A DNA stretch of 64,000 bases, from contig JAQSDU010000014.1 of the NCBI GenBank assembly GCA_029946065.1, positions 1-64,000 of the forward strand. The letters run 5' to 3'. This DNA comes from Flavobacterium sp. (GTDB taxonomy: Bacteria > Bacteroidota > Bacteroidia > Flavobacteriales > Flavobacteriaceae). The notes under the pieces were generated by a model, which saw only the letters and a list, made by a program, of their open reading frames with translations, was not told the origin of the DNA and searched no databases. The translations under genes were made by a program, and so were the position numbers. The first letter of the stretch is position 1, and the number at the start of each line of letters is the position of its first letter. Shown here piece after piece: positions 44,268 to 54,000 of this stretch.

Positions 44268-46982
44268 TTGACACTTCAAAAAGTAAGCCATATTTTTACA
44301 AAAATAGCATTAAAACCTTTGCGTACAAACTTATTTCATATCGTTTTATTAGCAACTTTCTTAACATTAGCAACCTCAAAAGCTTACAGTCAAGAAGTGC
44401 CAAAAAAAACAAATTCTCTGCCAAAAACGGTAAAGGAAAATCCTACAATAACAACGGAGGAAACTACTTTAAAATTGCAGGACACAATCATAAAAGATAC
44501 GCTGCCCAAAAAAGCGGTTTTGACTGACATCGTAAGAAGAAAATCCGTTGATTATGAGAAAGTTAATCAAAAAAATAAAACCCTGACTTTATACAATAAA
44601 GCCGAATTGTATTATCAAGATGTGGAACTGAAAGCCGGAACCATTATCATGAATTATGAAAAGAAGGAAGTTTATGCAAAAGGCATTAAAGATTCGCTTG
44701 GAAAATATACACAACGACCCGTTTTTAAACAAGGTGCGACCACTGTAGAGCCGGATTCCATTCGTTTTAATTACGTCACGAAAAAAGTACTGACCTACAA
44801 TTCTCGTTCTCAGGAAGGCGAACTCAATTATATTGCCGAAGTCGCGAAGAAGGAAAATGATTCGGTCTATTTTCTTTATCGCACAAAATTCACTACTTCT
44901 GAAGATATCGACAATCCAGAATATTATTTTCTTGCTAGAAAAGCCAAGTTTGTTCCTGGAAAAAAAGTCGTAGTTGGTTTTACCAATTTGTATATTGCCG
45001 ATGTTCCAACGCCAATTGCTGTACCTTTTGCGTTTTTTCCTATGACCAGTACAAGTCAGTCTGGTATTATTATCCCCACTTTTCAGGACACCAACTTGCG
45101 CGGTTATTCACTACAAAACGGCGGTTATTATTTTGCTTTAAGCGATAATTACGACCTGACATTCCTTGGTGATTACTATACCAACGGTAGTTATGCGCTG
45201 CGATTTGAATCTTCCTATGCCAAGCGGTACCGTTTTAATGGTAATGTAAATGTTAGGTTTGAAAACCAGATTACCAGCGAACGCGGCTTCCCTGATTATG
45301 CGAGGACAAAATTATACAATATCCAATGGAGCCATACGCAGGACGGAAAATCAAATCCAAATTCGAGATTTTCGGCTTCTGTCAATTTAGGAAGTAGCAC
45401 CTATTTTCAGAATTCACTCAATCAAGTCAATCAAGGCTCCAGACTTAACAATACGCTTAGTTCATCTGTTAGTTATTCAAAAACTTTCAATACCGTTCCG
45501 CAAGTAAACATTGCAGTAACGGCTACACACAGCCAGAATACACAAACAAAAACCATTAATATGACGCTGCCAACTTTTACAGGAAGCGTTGATCGTATTT
45601 TTCCTTTCGCATCAAAAGATGGCGTTAAGAAAGGTTTTATCAAAAATATTAATTTACAATACAACGTAATTGCAGAAAACAGGTTTGTCACTACAGATTC
45701 ACTTTTTTTTAAACCAGAGATGTTCAAAAATGCGCAGAATGGGATAAAACACAGCATTCCTTTAAGTACGAATTTTAAAGTTTTAAAATATTTTAGTATT
45801 CCAGTAAGTGTTAATTACAATGAAGTATGGTACCTAAAAACCATCGAAAAATCATTCGATAGAAGCACTAATGCTGTTGTAACCAAAGACGTAAATGGTT
45901 TTGATGCTTTTAGAACCTATAACTTTTCCACTGGAGTGGGAACTACCATTTATGGGACATTTAATTTTGGAGAAGACAAAAAGATACAATCAATCCGCCA
46001 CGTCGTAAAACCGAGTGTTACTTATAGTTATACGCCGAGTTTTGAAAAATATTATGATACCTATGCTACTGATGCCAGCGGCACTATGAGAACTGAATAC
46101 AGCCGTTTTGAAAAAGGAATTTATGGCGCACCGGGAAAAAGCATGTCTAATGTTCTCGGATTTACGTTAGCCAATACTTTTGAAGCGAAAGTGACAGATA
46201 AAGACACTACGAAAACGGAACCTAAAAAAATAATGCTGCTCAACAACCTTAACTTTTCTACGAGTTATGATATTTCGGCAGATTCATTGCGATGGGCGCC
46301 TTTGCGTGTAAGTGGCGGAACACTGTTGTTTAAGGAAAAAATGAACGTGAATTTCGGTGCTACCTTTGATCCATATGCGATTAATAATGCCGGGCGCAGG
46401 ATCAATAAATTTAACATAGACAATGGCGGAAGTCTTTTCAGAATGACCAGTGCCAATATGACCATGAACTATTCCATTACAAGCAAAGGAGATAGTAACG
46501 AAAAGGACAATAACGAACAAGGCAAACGAAATGGTGGACGCGAAGATGATCTTTTTGGCAGCAGTGCTGATTTAGGCGACCAACGAGAAAGCCAGTTTGG
46601 CGACGACGATACCGACAAGAAAAAACCGCCTGCTGAATTTTATCATGCCGAATTGCCTTGGGATTTAACGTTTGCGTATTCATTAACCTACGGAAATGCC
46701 AATAGGCAAAATGAAATTACTGGAAATTCGGTCATGGTCTCAGGGAATATCGATCTTTCCCCAAAATGGAAAATAGGTGTTTCTAGCGGTTATGATTTCG
46801 TACAAAAGGGAATTACCTATACTCAAATGCGTTTTGAAAGGGATTTATTAAGTTGGCGAATGGACTTCACTTGGGTTCCCATTGGTGGTTATAAATCATG
46901 GGGCTTTTTTATCGGAATCAAATCTGGAATATTGAGTGATATCAAATGGGAGAAACGAAATAATGGTAATAATAATAGGTAA
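44268..46982 (+). CDS. LptD-like LPS assembly outer-membrane protein, TTG start
   Basis: The protein has 904 residues from TTG 44268. The next in-frame ATG is near 44650, past the signal peptide (FHIVLLATFLTLATSKAYSQ), so a non-ATG start is required. Residues about 85-200 form an OstA-like N-terminal region (YYQDVELKAGTIIMNYEKKEVYAKG), and the remaining part is a large beta-barrel with many aromatic-ended strands, ending SDIKWEKRNNGNNNR. In Bacteroidota this is called a putative LptD; it should place LPS in the outer leaflet with LptE-like partners, but the barrel is divergent. ridA follows after 72 bp. Confidence 0.85.
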   Translation: MTLQKVSHIFTKIALKPLRTNLFHIVLLATFLTLATSKAYSQEVPKKTNSLPKTVKENPTITTEETTLKLQDTIIKDTLPKKAVLTDIVRRKSVDYEKVNQKNKTLTLYNKAELYYQDVELKAGTIIMNYEKKEVYAKGIKDSLGKYTQRPVFKQGATTVEPDSIRFNYVTKKVLTYNSRSQEGELNYIAEVAKKENDSVYFLYRTKFTTSEDIDNPEYYFLARKAKFVPGKKVVVGFTNLYIADVPTPIAVPFAFFPMTSTSQSGIIIPTFQDTNLRGYSLQNGGYYFALSDNYDLTFLGDYYTNGSYALRFESSYAKRYRFNGNVNVRFENQITSERGFPDYARTKLYNIQWSHTQDGKSNPNSRFSASVNLGSSTYFQNSLNQVNQGSRLNNTLSSSVSYSKTFNTVPQVNIAVTATHSQNTQTKTINMTLPTFTGSVDRIFPFASKDGVKKGFIKNINLQYNVIAENRFVTTDSLFFKPEMFKNAQNGIKHSIPLSTNFKVLKYFSIPVSVNYNEVWYLKTIEKSFDRSTNAVVTKDVNGFDAFRTYNFSTGVGTTIYGTFNFGEDKKIQSIRHVVKPSVTYSYTPSFEKYYDTYATDASGTMRTEYSRFEKGIYGAPGKSMSNVLGFTLANTFEAKVTDKDTTKTEPKKIMLLNNLNFSTSYDISADSLRWAPLRVSGGTLLFKEKMNVNFGATFDPYAINNAGRRINKFNIDNGGSLFRMTSANMTMNYSITSKGDSNEKDNNEQGKRNGGREDDLFGSSADLGDQRESQFGDDDTDKKKPPAEFYHAELPWDLTFAYSLTYGNANRQNEITGNSVMVSGNIDLSPKWKIGVSSGYDFVQKGITYTQMRFERDLLSWRMDFTWVPIGGYKSWGFFIGIKSGILSDIKWEKRNNGNNNR

Positions 46983-47033
46983 TTTTAGATTGAAAATTAC
47001 CGATTGAAAATTACAGATTGCAGATTTTAGTTG
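46983..47033 (+). repeat. Low-complexity spacer repeat GATTGAAAATTAC
   Basis: Two tandem copies of GATTGAAAATTAC (46988-47000, 47002-47014) and a GATTGCAGATTTTAG tail, like the repeat at 16009-16049. Confidence 0.6.
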
Positions 47034-47054
47034 ATAAACTTAACCCTTATCTAA

Positions 47055-47435
47055 ATGAAAAAAATAATATACACAGAAAAAGCGCCGGCTCCAATTGGGC
47101 CTTATAATCAGGCGGTTCAGATTGGAAATATGTTGTACACTTCAGGGCAGATTGCTTTGGATCCAGCGACTATGGAATTGGTTTTAGACGACATCGAAAC
47201 TGAAACTGAACAGGTAATGAAAAACCTAGAAGCCCTTTTAGCCGCCGCTGGAATGGCTTTTGAAAACGTAATAAAAACTACCATTTTTATTATGGACATG
47301 GGTGATTTTGCAAAAATCAATGGCGTTTACGGAAAATACTTTGATGAAAAAACAGCACCAGCACGAGAAACTGTTCAGGTAGCAGGGTTGCCTAAAGGTG
47401 TTAATGTGGAGATTTCTATGATAGCGGTTGCGTGA
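47055..47435 (+). CDS. RidA family enamine/imine deaminase
   Basis: The protein has 126 residues, the family size. It begins MKKIIYTEKAPAPIGPYNQAV and has LYTSGQIALDP (about 29-39), the arginine motif as APARETVQVAGLPKG (about 103-117) and the terminal VEISMIAVA. It hydrolyses reactive 2-aminoacrylate and similar imines released by PLP enzymes, so it protects other enzymes. Trimeric and cytoplasmic in known cases. A structured repeat and terminator follow. Confidence 0.95.
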   Translation: MKKIIYTEKAPAPIGPYNQAVQIGNMLYTSGQIALDPATMELVLDDIETETEQVMKNLEALLAAAGMAFENVIKTTIFIMDMGDFAKINGVYGKYFDEKTAPARETVQVAGLPKGVNVEISMIAVA

Positions 47436-47440
47436 ATTTC

Positions 47441-47507
47441 TGTAGCAGACAACCTTTTTAGGATTTGAAACCTTGAAAAAGGCAACGAAGATAAAGCTTT
47501 CGCTACA
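47441..47507 (+). repeat. Structured repeat after ridA
   Basis: TGTAGC (47441-47446) and GCTACA (47502-47507) are inverted ends; inside, CCTTTTT (47453-47459) pairs with AAAAAGG (47476-47482). It begins 5 bp after the ridA stop. Confidence 0.6.
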
Positions 47508-47540
47508 AACCAATTCGCCTTGCAAAATACAATTGCTAAA

Positions 47541-47568
47541 AAAACCCGATGCTTTCGAATCGGGTTTT
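47541..47568. terminator. Bidirectional terminator between ridA and the BadF-type kinase
   Basis: AAAACCCGAT (47541-47550) pairs with ATCGGGTTTT (47559-47568), followed by GTTTTTTATT and preceded by an A run. Confidence 0.85.
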
Positions 47569-47573
47569 GTTTT

Positions 47574-48425
47574 TTATTTACTTAAAGAATGATAGGCAAT
47601 CAGGCCGTCAATTGGTCGGCGCAATACATTGCCAACTTTTATCTTGTGTTTCCCAAGTACTTCTTCTAGTTCGTCTTTCAAATAAAAAGCAATGGAACCT
47701 ATAAAATGCACGGGAACATCTTTGTAATTTTCATATTGCTTGATATACAACTCAACAAAATCCTCCATACAAGAGTAAATTATCTTTTTGCAAAATTCAT
47801 GTCCTTTATGTTGAATTAAAAATTTTGCAAAAGTCGCCAAATACGCATTCGGATTGGGTTCTTTGTATAAATTATGCTTGATTACATCAGCTTCTAAGTC
47901 ATGTGCTTTTTCGAATGCTGTAGCCAAATCTTTCGGCATTTTATTGAAATAATACCCACGAATCAAATGACGCCCAAATTGGTTACCACTACAGTCATCC
48001 ATGGCAATATAACCCAGAGAATCCACTTTTTGGTGCAAAACTACACCATCAAAATAGCTGCAATTTGAACCTGTACCGAGGATGGCAACAATCGCTTTTT
48101 CGTTTCTTGGTGTTGTTGCATAAACGGCAGCATAAGTATCTTCGTGTACCGAAACTACTGCGTTTGGGAAATATTCTTTAAAAATTCCCGCAAGGAAATT
48201 CTTCATCCTTTCTGTTCCGCAACCTGCGCCGTAGAAAAAGAGGTGTGAAACGCTTTTCTTGTTATGCGAAATATCAAACTTGTCTTCAAGACGAGCGATA
48301 ACCTGGTCTTTTCCGAGCACTTCGGGATTGAGGCCCAAAGTTTGAGTGGTAAACAAAACTTTTCCGGTTTCATCAATTGAAATCCAGTCAGCTTTGGTTG
48401 AACCGCTGTCCACTAATAATTTCAT
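47574..48425 (-). CDS. BadF/BadG-type N-acetylglucosamine kinase-like protein
   Basis: The ATG at 48425 gives 283 residues; the longer frame is non-ATG. The acetate/sugar kinase/Hsp70 fold motifs are visible: LLVDSGSTKADWISID (phosphate 1), IVAILGTGSNCSYFDG (phosphate 2) and HFIGSIAFYL (adenosine). It resembles eukaryotic-type N-acetylglucosamine kinase and BadF/BadG ATPases. It is downstream of pfkA and gapA on the same strand, an arrangement often seen in flavobacteria, which hints at sugar phosphorylation, but the substrate is not proven. Confidence 0.85.
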   Translation of the reverse strand: MKLLVDSGSTKADWISIDETGKVLFTTQTLGLNPEVLGKDQVIARLEDKFDISHNKKSVSHLFFYGAGCGTERMKNFLAGIFKEYFPNAVVSVHEDTYAAVYATTPRNEKAIVAILGTGSNCSYFDGVVLHQKVDSLGYIAMDDCSGNQFGRHLIRGYYFNKMPKDLATAFEKAHDLEADVIKHNLYKEPNPNAYLATFAKFLIQHKGHEFCKKIIYSCMEDFVELYIKQYENYKDVPVHFIGSIAFYLKDELEEVLGKHKIKVGNVLRRPIDGLIAYHSLSK

Positions 48426-48535
48426 ATACTTAATTTTTTGGTTGGTTATTTTTGCCCGAACCATAGCACCGACGCCTCGGAACCTGATACATTTGAGATT
48501 ACAAACGGAAACTTATCGGGATAGTTTCAAAAGAT

Positions 48536-48570
48536 AAAAATCCCGTCAATAGAGCACTAACGGGATTTTT
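48536..48570 (-). terminator. Terminator of gapA
   Basis: AAAAATCCCGT (48536-48546) and ACGGGATTTTT (48560-48570) are a perfect 11-bp stem; the minus-strand transcript ends in a U run within the stem. Confidence 0.8.
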
Positions 48571-48582
48571 GGAAATTATATA

Positions 48583-49602
<1,020 letters not shown>

Positions 49603-49613
49603 TTAATCTGTTT

Positions 49614-49671
49614 ATTTGTGGATGCGGTTATTTGTTTAGTTGGCCTAAAACAACCAAATCCACAAATAACC
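49614..49671 (-). promoter_or_regulatory. Mutually exclusive hairpins in the pfkA-gapA spacer
   Basis: ATTTGTGGAT (49614-49623) is a perfect inverted match of ATCCACAAAT (49658-49667). GGTTATTTG (49626-49634) is a perfect inverted match of CAAATAACC (49663-49671). The two pairings share bases 49663-49667 and cannot form together. Whether they control gapA expression is unknown. Confidence 0.5.
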
Positions 49672-49680
49672 AAATTATTA

Positions 49681-50667
49681 TTATGTTGACATGATGTCTG
49701 AAACTCTCAATAATTCACGATCTATTTCGGTATGTCCTTTAATGGCTTGTTCTAATGGAGTTAATGCCATTTTATCGTTTAAGATACCTACCATGTAATT
49801 GGATTTTCCTTCTAATAATGATTCAACAGCTTTTACGCCCAATCGACTTGCTAAAACGCGATCGTAACATGATGGTGCGCCACCACGTTGCATGTGCCCT
49901 AATACAGAAACACGCACGTCATATTCGGGTAAATTTTCTTCTACGTAATCTTTTAATTCGAATACGTTTTTTCCTATTTTATCGCCTTCAGCAATAACTA
50001 CGATGCTTGAAGATTTTCCTGAGGCTTTACTTTTCTGTAAAGATTCTAATAGTCTGTCTAATCCGAGGTCTTCTTCAGGAATAAGGATTTCTTCCGCTCC
50101 AGCACCAATTCCGGCGTTTAAAGCAATGTGTCCGGCATCGCGTCCCATTACTTCAACAAAAAACAAACGGTTATGGGAACTTGCTGTATCGCGGATTTTA
50201 TCGATAACTTCAACGACAGTATTTAATGCGGTATCATACCCTAAAGTATGGCTGGTTCCGAAAATATCATTGTCAATCGTACCTGGAATTCCCATTACTG
50301 GAAAATTATATTCGTGGTTGAAAACTTCGGCTCCTGTGAAACTTCCGTCTCCGCCAATGACCACTAATGCCTGAACTCCGGCTTTCAATAAATTTTTATG
50401 GGCTTTTTCACGACCTTCTGGCGTCATGAATTCTTTTGAACGGGCCGACTTTAGAATTGTGCCTCCTTTATTGACTATATTATTAACGCTACGAGGTCCC
50501 ATTTCTTTGAAATCACCTTCGATCATTCCTTGGTAACCTCTGTATATACCGATGCATTCGATGTGATGATAGGCACAAGTTCGAACCACAGCACGGATGG
50601 CTGCATTCATTCCGGGAGAGTCACCGCCCGAAGTTAAGACGCCTATCTTTTTTATCTGATTTGACAT
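49681..50667 (-). CDS. pfkA: ATP-dependent 6-phosphofructokinase
   Basis: The protein has 328 residues. GVLTSGGDSPGMNAAIRA starts the ATP site; GGDGSFTGA (Gly-Gly-Asp-Gly) points to ATP rather than pyrophosphate; GTIDNDIFGTSHTLGYDTA holds the catalytic Asp; VEVMGRDAGH is the sugar site. It makes fructose-1,6-bisphosphate, the committed glycolytic step. It heads the glycolytic gene group, with a 349-bp spacer upstream. Confidence 0.97.
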   Translation of the reverse strand: MSNQIKKIGVLTSGGDSPGMNAAIRAVVRTCAYHHIECIGIYRGYQGMIEGDFKEMGPRSVNNIVNKGGTILKSARSKEFMTPEGREKAHKNLLKAGVQALVVIGGDGSFTGAEVFNHEYNFPVMGIPGTIDNDIFGTSHTLGYDTALNTVVEVIDKIRDTASSHNRLFFVEVMGRDAGHIALNAGIGAGAEEILIPEEDLGLDRLLESLQKSKASGKSSSIVVIAEGDKIGKNVFELKDYVEENLPEYDVRVSVLGHMQRGGAPSCYDRVLASRLGVKAVESLLEGKSNYMVGILNDKMALTPLEQAIKGHTEIDRELLRVSDIMST

Positions 50668-51016
50668 TTTTTCAATATTAAAATGCTAATTTAACAAACA
50701 TCTCCTATTAAAAGTGTAGGGTTTTTAATAATTTAATAAACCAAGTCTATTTCAATCGTTTTCGTTAATAAGTTTTCGATTTTGGGTTATTTATTAAGAA
50801 AATTGGCGGTCATTAAATAGCAACGAAATCGTAATCGCCTATTTATTTTACCTATATAAGTAGTGGATTTGTTTTTTGCTTCATTATTATTAAACAAAAA
50901 ACATTTAGGCGGTAATAAAATTATCAATTTGCTAATTATACAATTCGCAACGATATGTTATGACTCCGCAATTGTAACATAGGTTTTATATGAAGGTAAC
51001 GCCAGCGATCTGCAAT
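50668..51016. other. Spacer between tamB and pfkA
   Basis: This 349-bp gap has no gene. TGTTTTTTG (50870-50878) and CAAAAAACA (50895-50903) form a 9-bp stem that could end the tamB transcript. TAGACTTG (minus strand, about 50732-50739) is a one-mismatch -7 box that might serve pfkA. A short GATCTGCAATCTAATC piece at 51008 resembles the GATTGCAGATT spacer repeat. Confidence 0.5.
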
Positions 51017-54000
51017 CTAATCTTCCTTCTGCGGCACAGCATCTTTAGGCTTCTGCTGTTCCGTTTTTTTCTTTTTAATTTTCGAAAAATTCATTCCTTC
51101 AGGTACAATTATATCAGAATCTGGAACTTGATCATTTGCTTTTTTCTCTCTGTCTAATTTTTTCTTATTAAAAATCTTATTCACAAGATCTTTAAAAGTA
51201 TCAAAATCAACTTGATAAGTAATCCCAAGTCCTTGCGTATAGCCGATTCCTTCTCCTAAATAGTTGATATCATTTTCTCTATTAAAGAAACGCAGGTTCA
51301 TCGTTCCATCCTCATTTACACGATACTGCACTTCAACATCGCCTACAATTGCAGATTCGTTGATGCCGCCAACAGGAACGCCTACTTTTCCATTAACGCT
51401 GATTTTTTCATTGATTTGCGTAGAAACAGTAACTCCAATAGAACCATCAGATTCATACCCCGGCGTTTTGTCGGCAGTCACAATATCCAACCCAACTTTT
51501 ACTTTATCATCAGGATTTTGAAAAATATCGTCAAAAATACCACCGGCGGTTTCGTATAAATTACGTGTAAGCGCACTTTGATTCACCCCTTCATTGCTCG
51601 CAAATCCACCTGTTCCTAACAAAGTGAGCGCTTGCGTTTGTCGGATGTCTTTGTCATCTAATTTTGTCTGTATCTCAGATTTTAATACAGAACTTAAATT
51701 CGGAAAATTGATACTGAAATCGGGCTCCGGACTGCTTAAATTTCCAGTGATGTTGATCCCAACTTCTACATCAACTTTTCGATTAGCGGCGTTATTTTCG
51801 AGTAATATTGACGGATTTGCTTTTGTTTTATAAATGGCTTCAAGGTTCAATCTGGCGCGCATCGGATCGCCTTCCCAAACAATAGAACTGTATCTTTTTA
51901 CTTCGAATTTTTTATCGATGAGGCCACGGTACTTAAAATTATATGAACCATCATACACCTGATAATCGCCCGTCATCTGAAATTTCCCGAGAGTGTTGAT
52001 TTCGAGAAACAAGTTTCCGCTTCCTTTTGCTGTCATTCCGTGTCCGGTTTCACGGTCTAAAATTACTTCTATCACGGCATCTCTCGTAATATCAAGATCA
52101 AAATTCAGTTCCAGTCCTTTATAATCCCTTGATTGCGTAATAATCCCTTTTTGCAGATTGAACTTTTCCTTTGGACTAAGGAAATGCATGAAATTCTTAC
52201 TGCCCACGGATTCGGAATTATTGATCGGAATTTTGATGTTGGTTCCCTTGTTCGATTTAGCATGAACATCGATAACCAATCCGTCAGTCGGACCCGATAT
52301 TGTTGCGTTACCATCTATAAAAGCAGTACCGTAGTAGGCGGCATCTTCCGAGTCGGCTGTGTCCAGTACTAAAAGATTATTGGCATTAAGATTCAGATTC
52401 AGGTCCCATTTAGAGAAATTTTTATGCCTGATTGCTCCGTTAAGCCTTCCTTCAGTATTGTATTTTGTATCGATAAGCGTGGCATTTTGGAAAAGGAATT
52501 GACTTTCCGATAAGTCAACAATCGAATTTTCTTTAAAAGAATAATCGGTATTGAGGTAAGGGATTTTGAAGCCTGCCCGTTCCAAAAATAACCGCCCATT
52601 GATGTCCGGCTTATCGACCGTACCAGAAATATAGGATGTTCCAGAAACATAGCCGCGAATATTCGAGATCACAGTTCCACCAAGCGGACTCAATGCTGCA
52701 AGATTAAATTCATTAAACCGCAAATCCATATCCATATGAGTTTGCTTGTTCTCAATTCTAAAGTTGCCTTCGGCCAAAAAAGATTTCACATTTTCGTTTT
52801 CTAAACTAGAATTAACGGTGAATTTTCGAAACGCGTCATCACCTTCTACATCCAAATTCAAATCGCCCAGCAGTATATTATTTACAGTAAGCTTGTCGAG
52901 TTTTAGTGAGGCTGTTGGTTGATAAATACTATTATTCTGCTTAAAATTAACTTTTCCATTCAGATTACCTGCTATTTTTAGACTATCAACGCTCGGAATA
53001 ATTTTACTCAGGTCCACATTTTCAAAATTGAGGTTCAAGTCTTTATAACTGGTATCATGCAGCGAACCTAACAGCGAAATCTTCTGGTTTTCATGCGACA
53101 TTACGACACTATCTATTGCAAAATTCTTGAGATTTTTATCAAATACAATTTTGTTGTCTTCACCGCCGTTTTCATTCAGGAACCATAAATAATCCTTGAA
53201 TTTGAGTTCTGATTTTTTTATGCCGACCACGTTATTGTTATCTTTATCAATAGTATGGAAAAAATTCAGTTTATAAAAATCGTTGCCTTTGCTGCCGCCT
53301 TTAAATTCTGACTTAACAAACAACGTATCTTTCATCGTTACATTAATCAGGCTGAAATCTGACATTTTGTAGTATTTTGTTCGGATACTATCAAGTTCGA
53401 CATAAGCATTGTAAAGCGGATTTTTGTTGTCAACCCTGATGCGTATGTTATCAAAATTATTTTCATAAGCCTTGATGTTAGGCGACGTGAAATTGAGTTT
53501 GAACTCGTCATTATCCGAATTGATACTGCCCTTCACAAATGTATTCGTAGCGATTTCTATCCCCGGATAAAATATTTCGATAATTTTACTATATACACTG
53601 AAATTAAATTTTAGGTATTGCCCTTTCTTGACCTTGTTGGGCTTGTAATTGGTGTATAGACTTCCAATAGAATTCTGAATCATTTTACCTAACTGATTGA
53701 ACTGAAACTTCCCAACGACTTGTCCTTCCACAATATTTGGAGAATTTATAGCGATGGTGCGCACATTATCAGCATCAAAATTAGAGGTAATACTGAAATC
53801 GTCAAAAATATAAGTGTCTTTCTGATTTTGGTAAGAAGCATCGGCAACCGTTACTGTTCCTCGCAAATTATCAAGTGAATTTCCTGAAACATCCGACCTG
53901 ATATCACCTTTAAAAATAGCAATAGAGTCTTTGGTAAAGTTGAGTTTATTGAGGTTAGCAAAATCAATATTGGCATGAAAATCATAGCGTTTGTCTTTTT

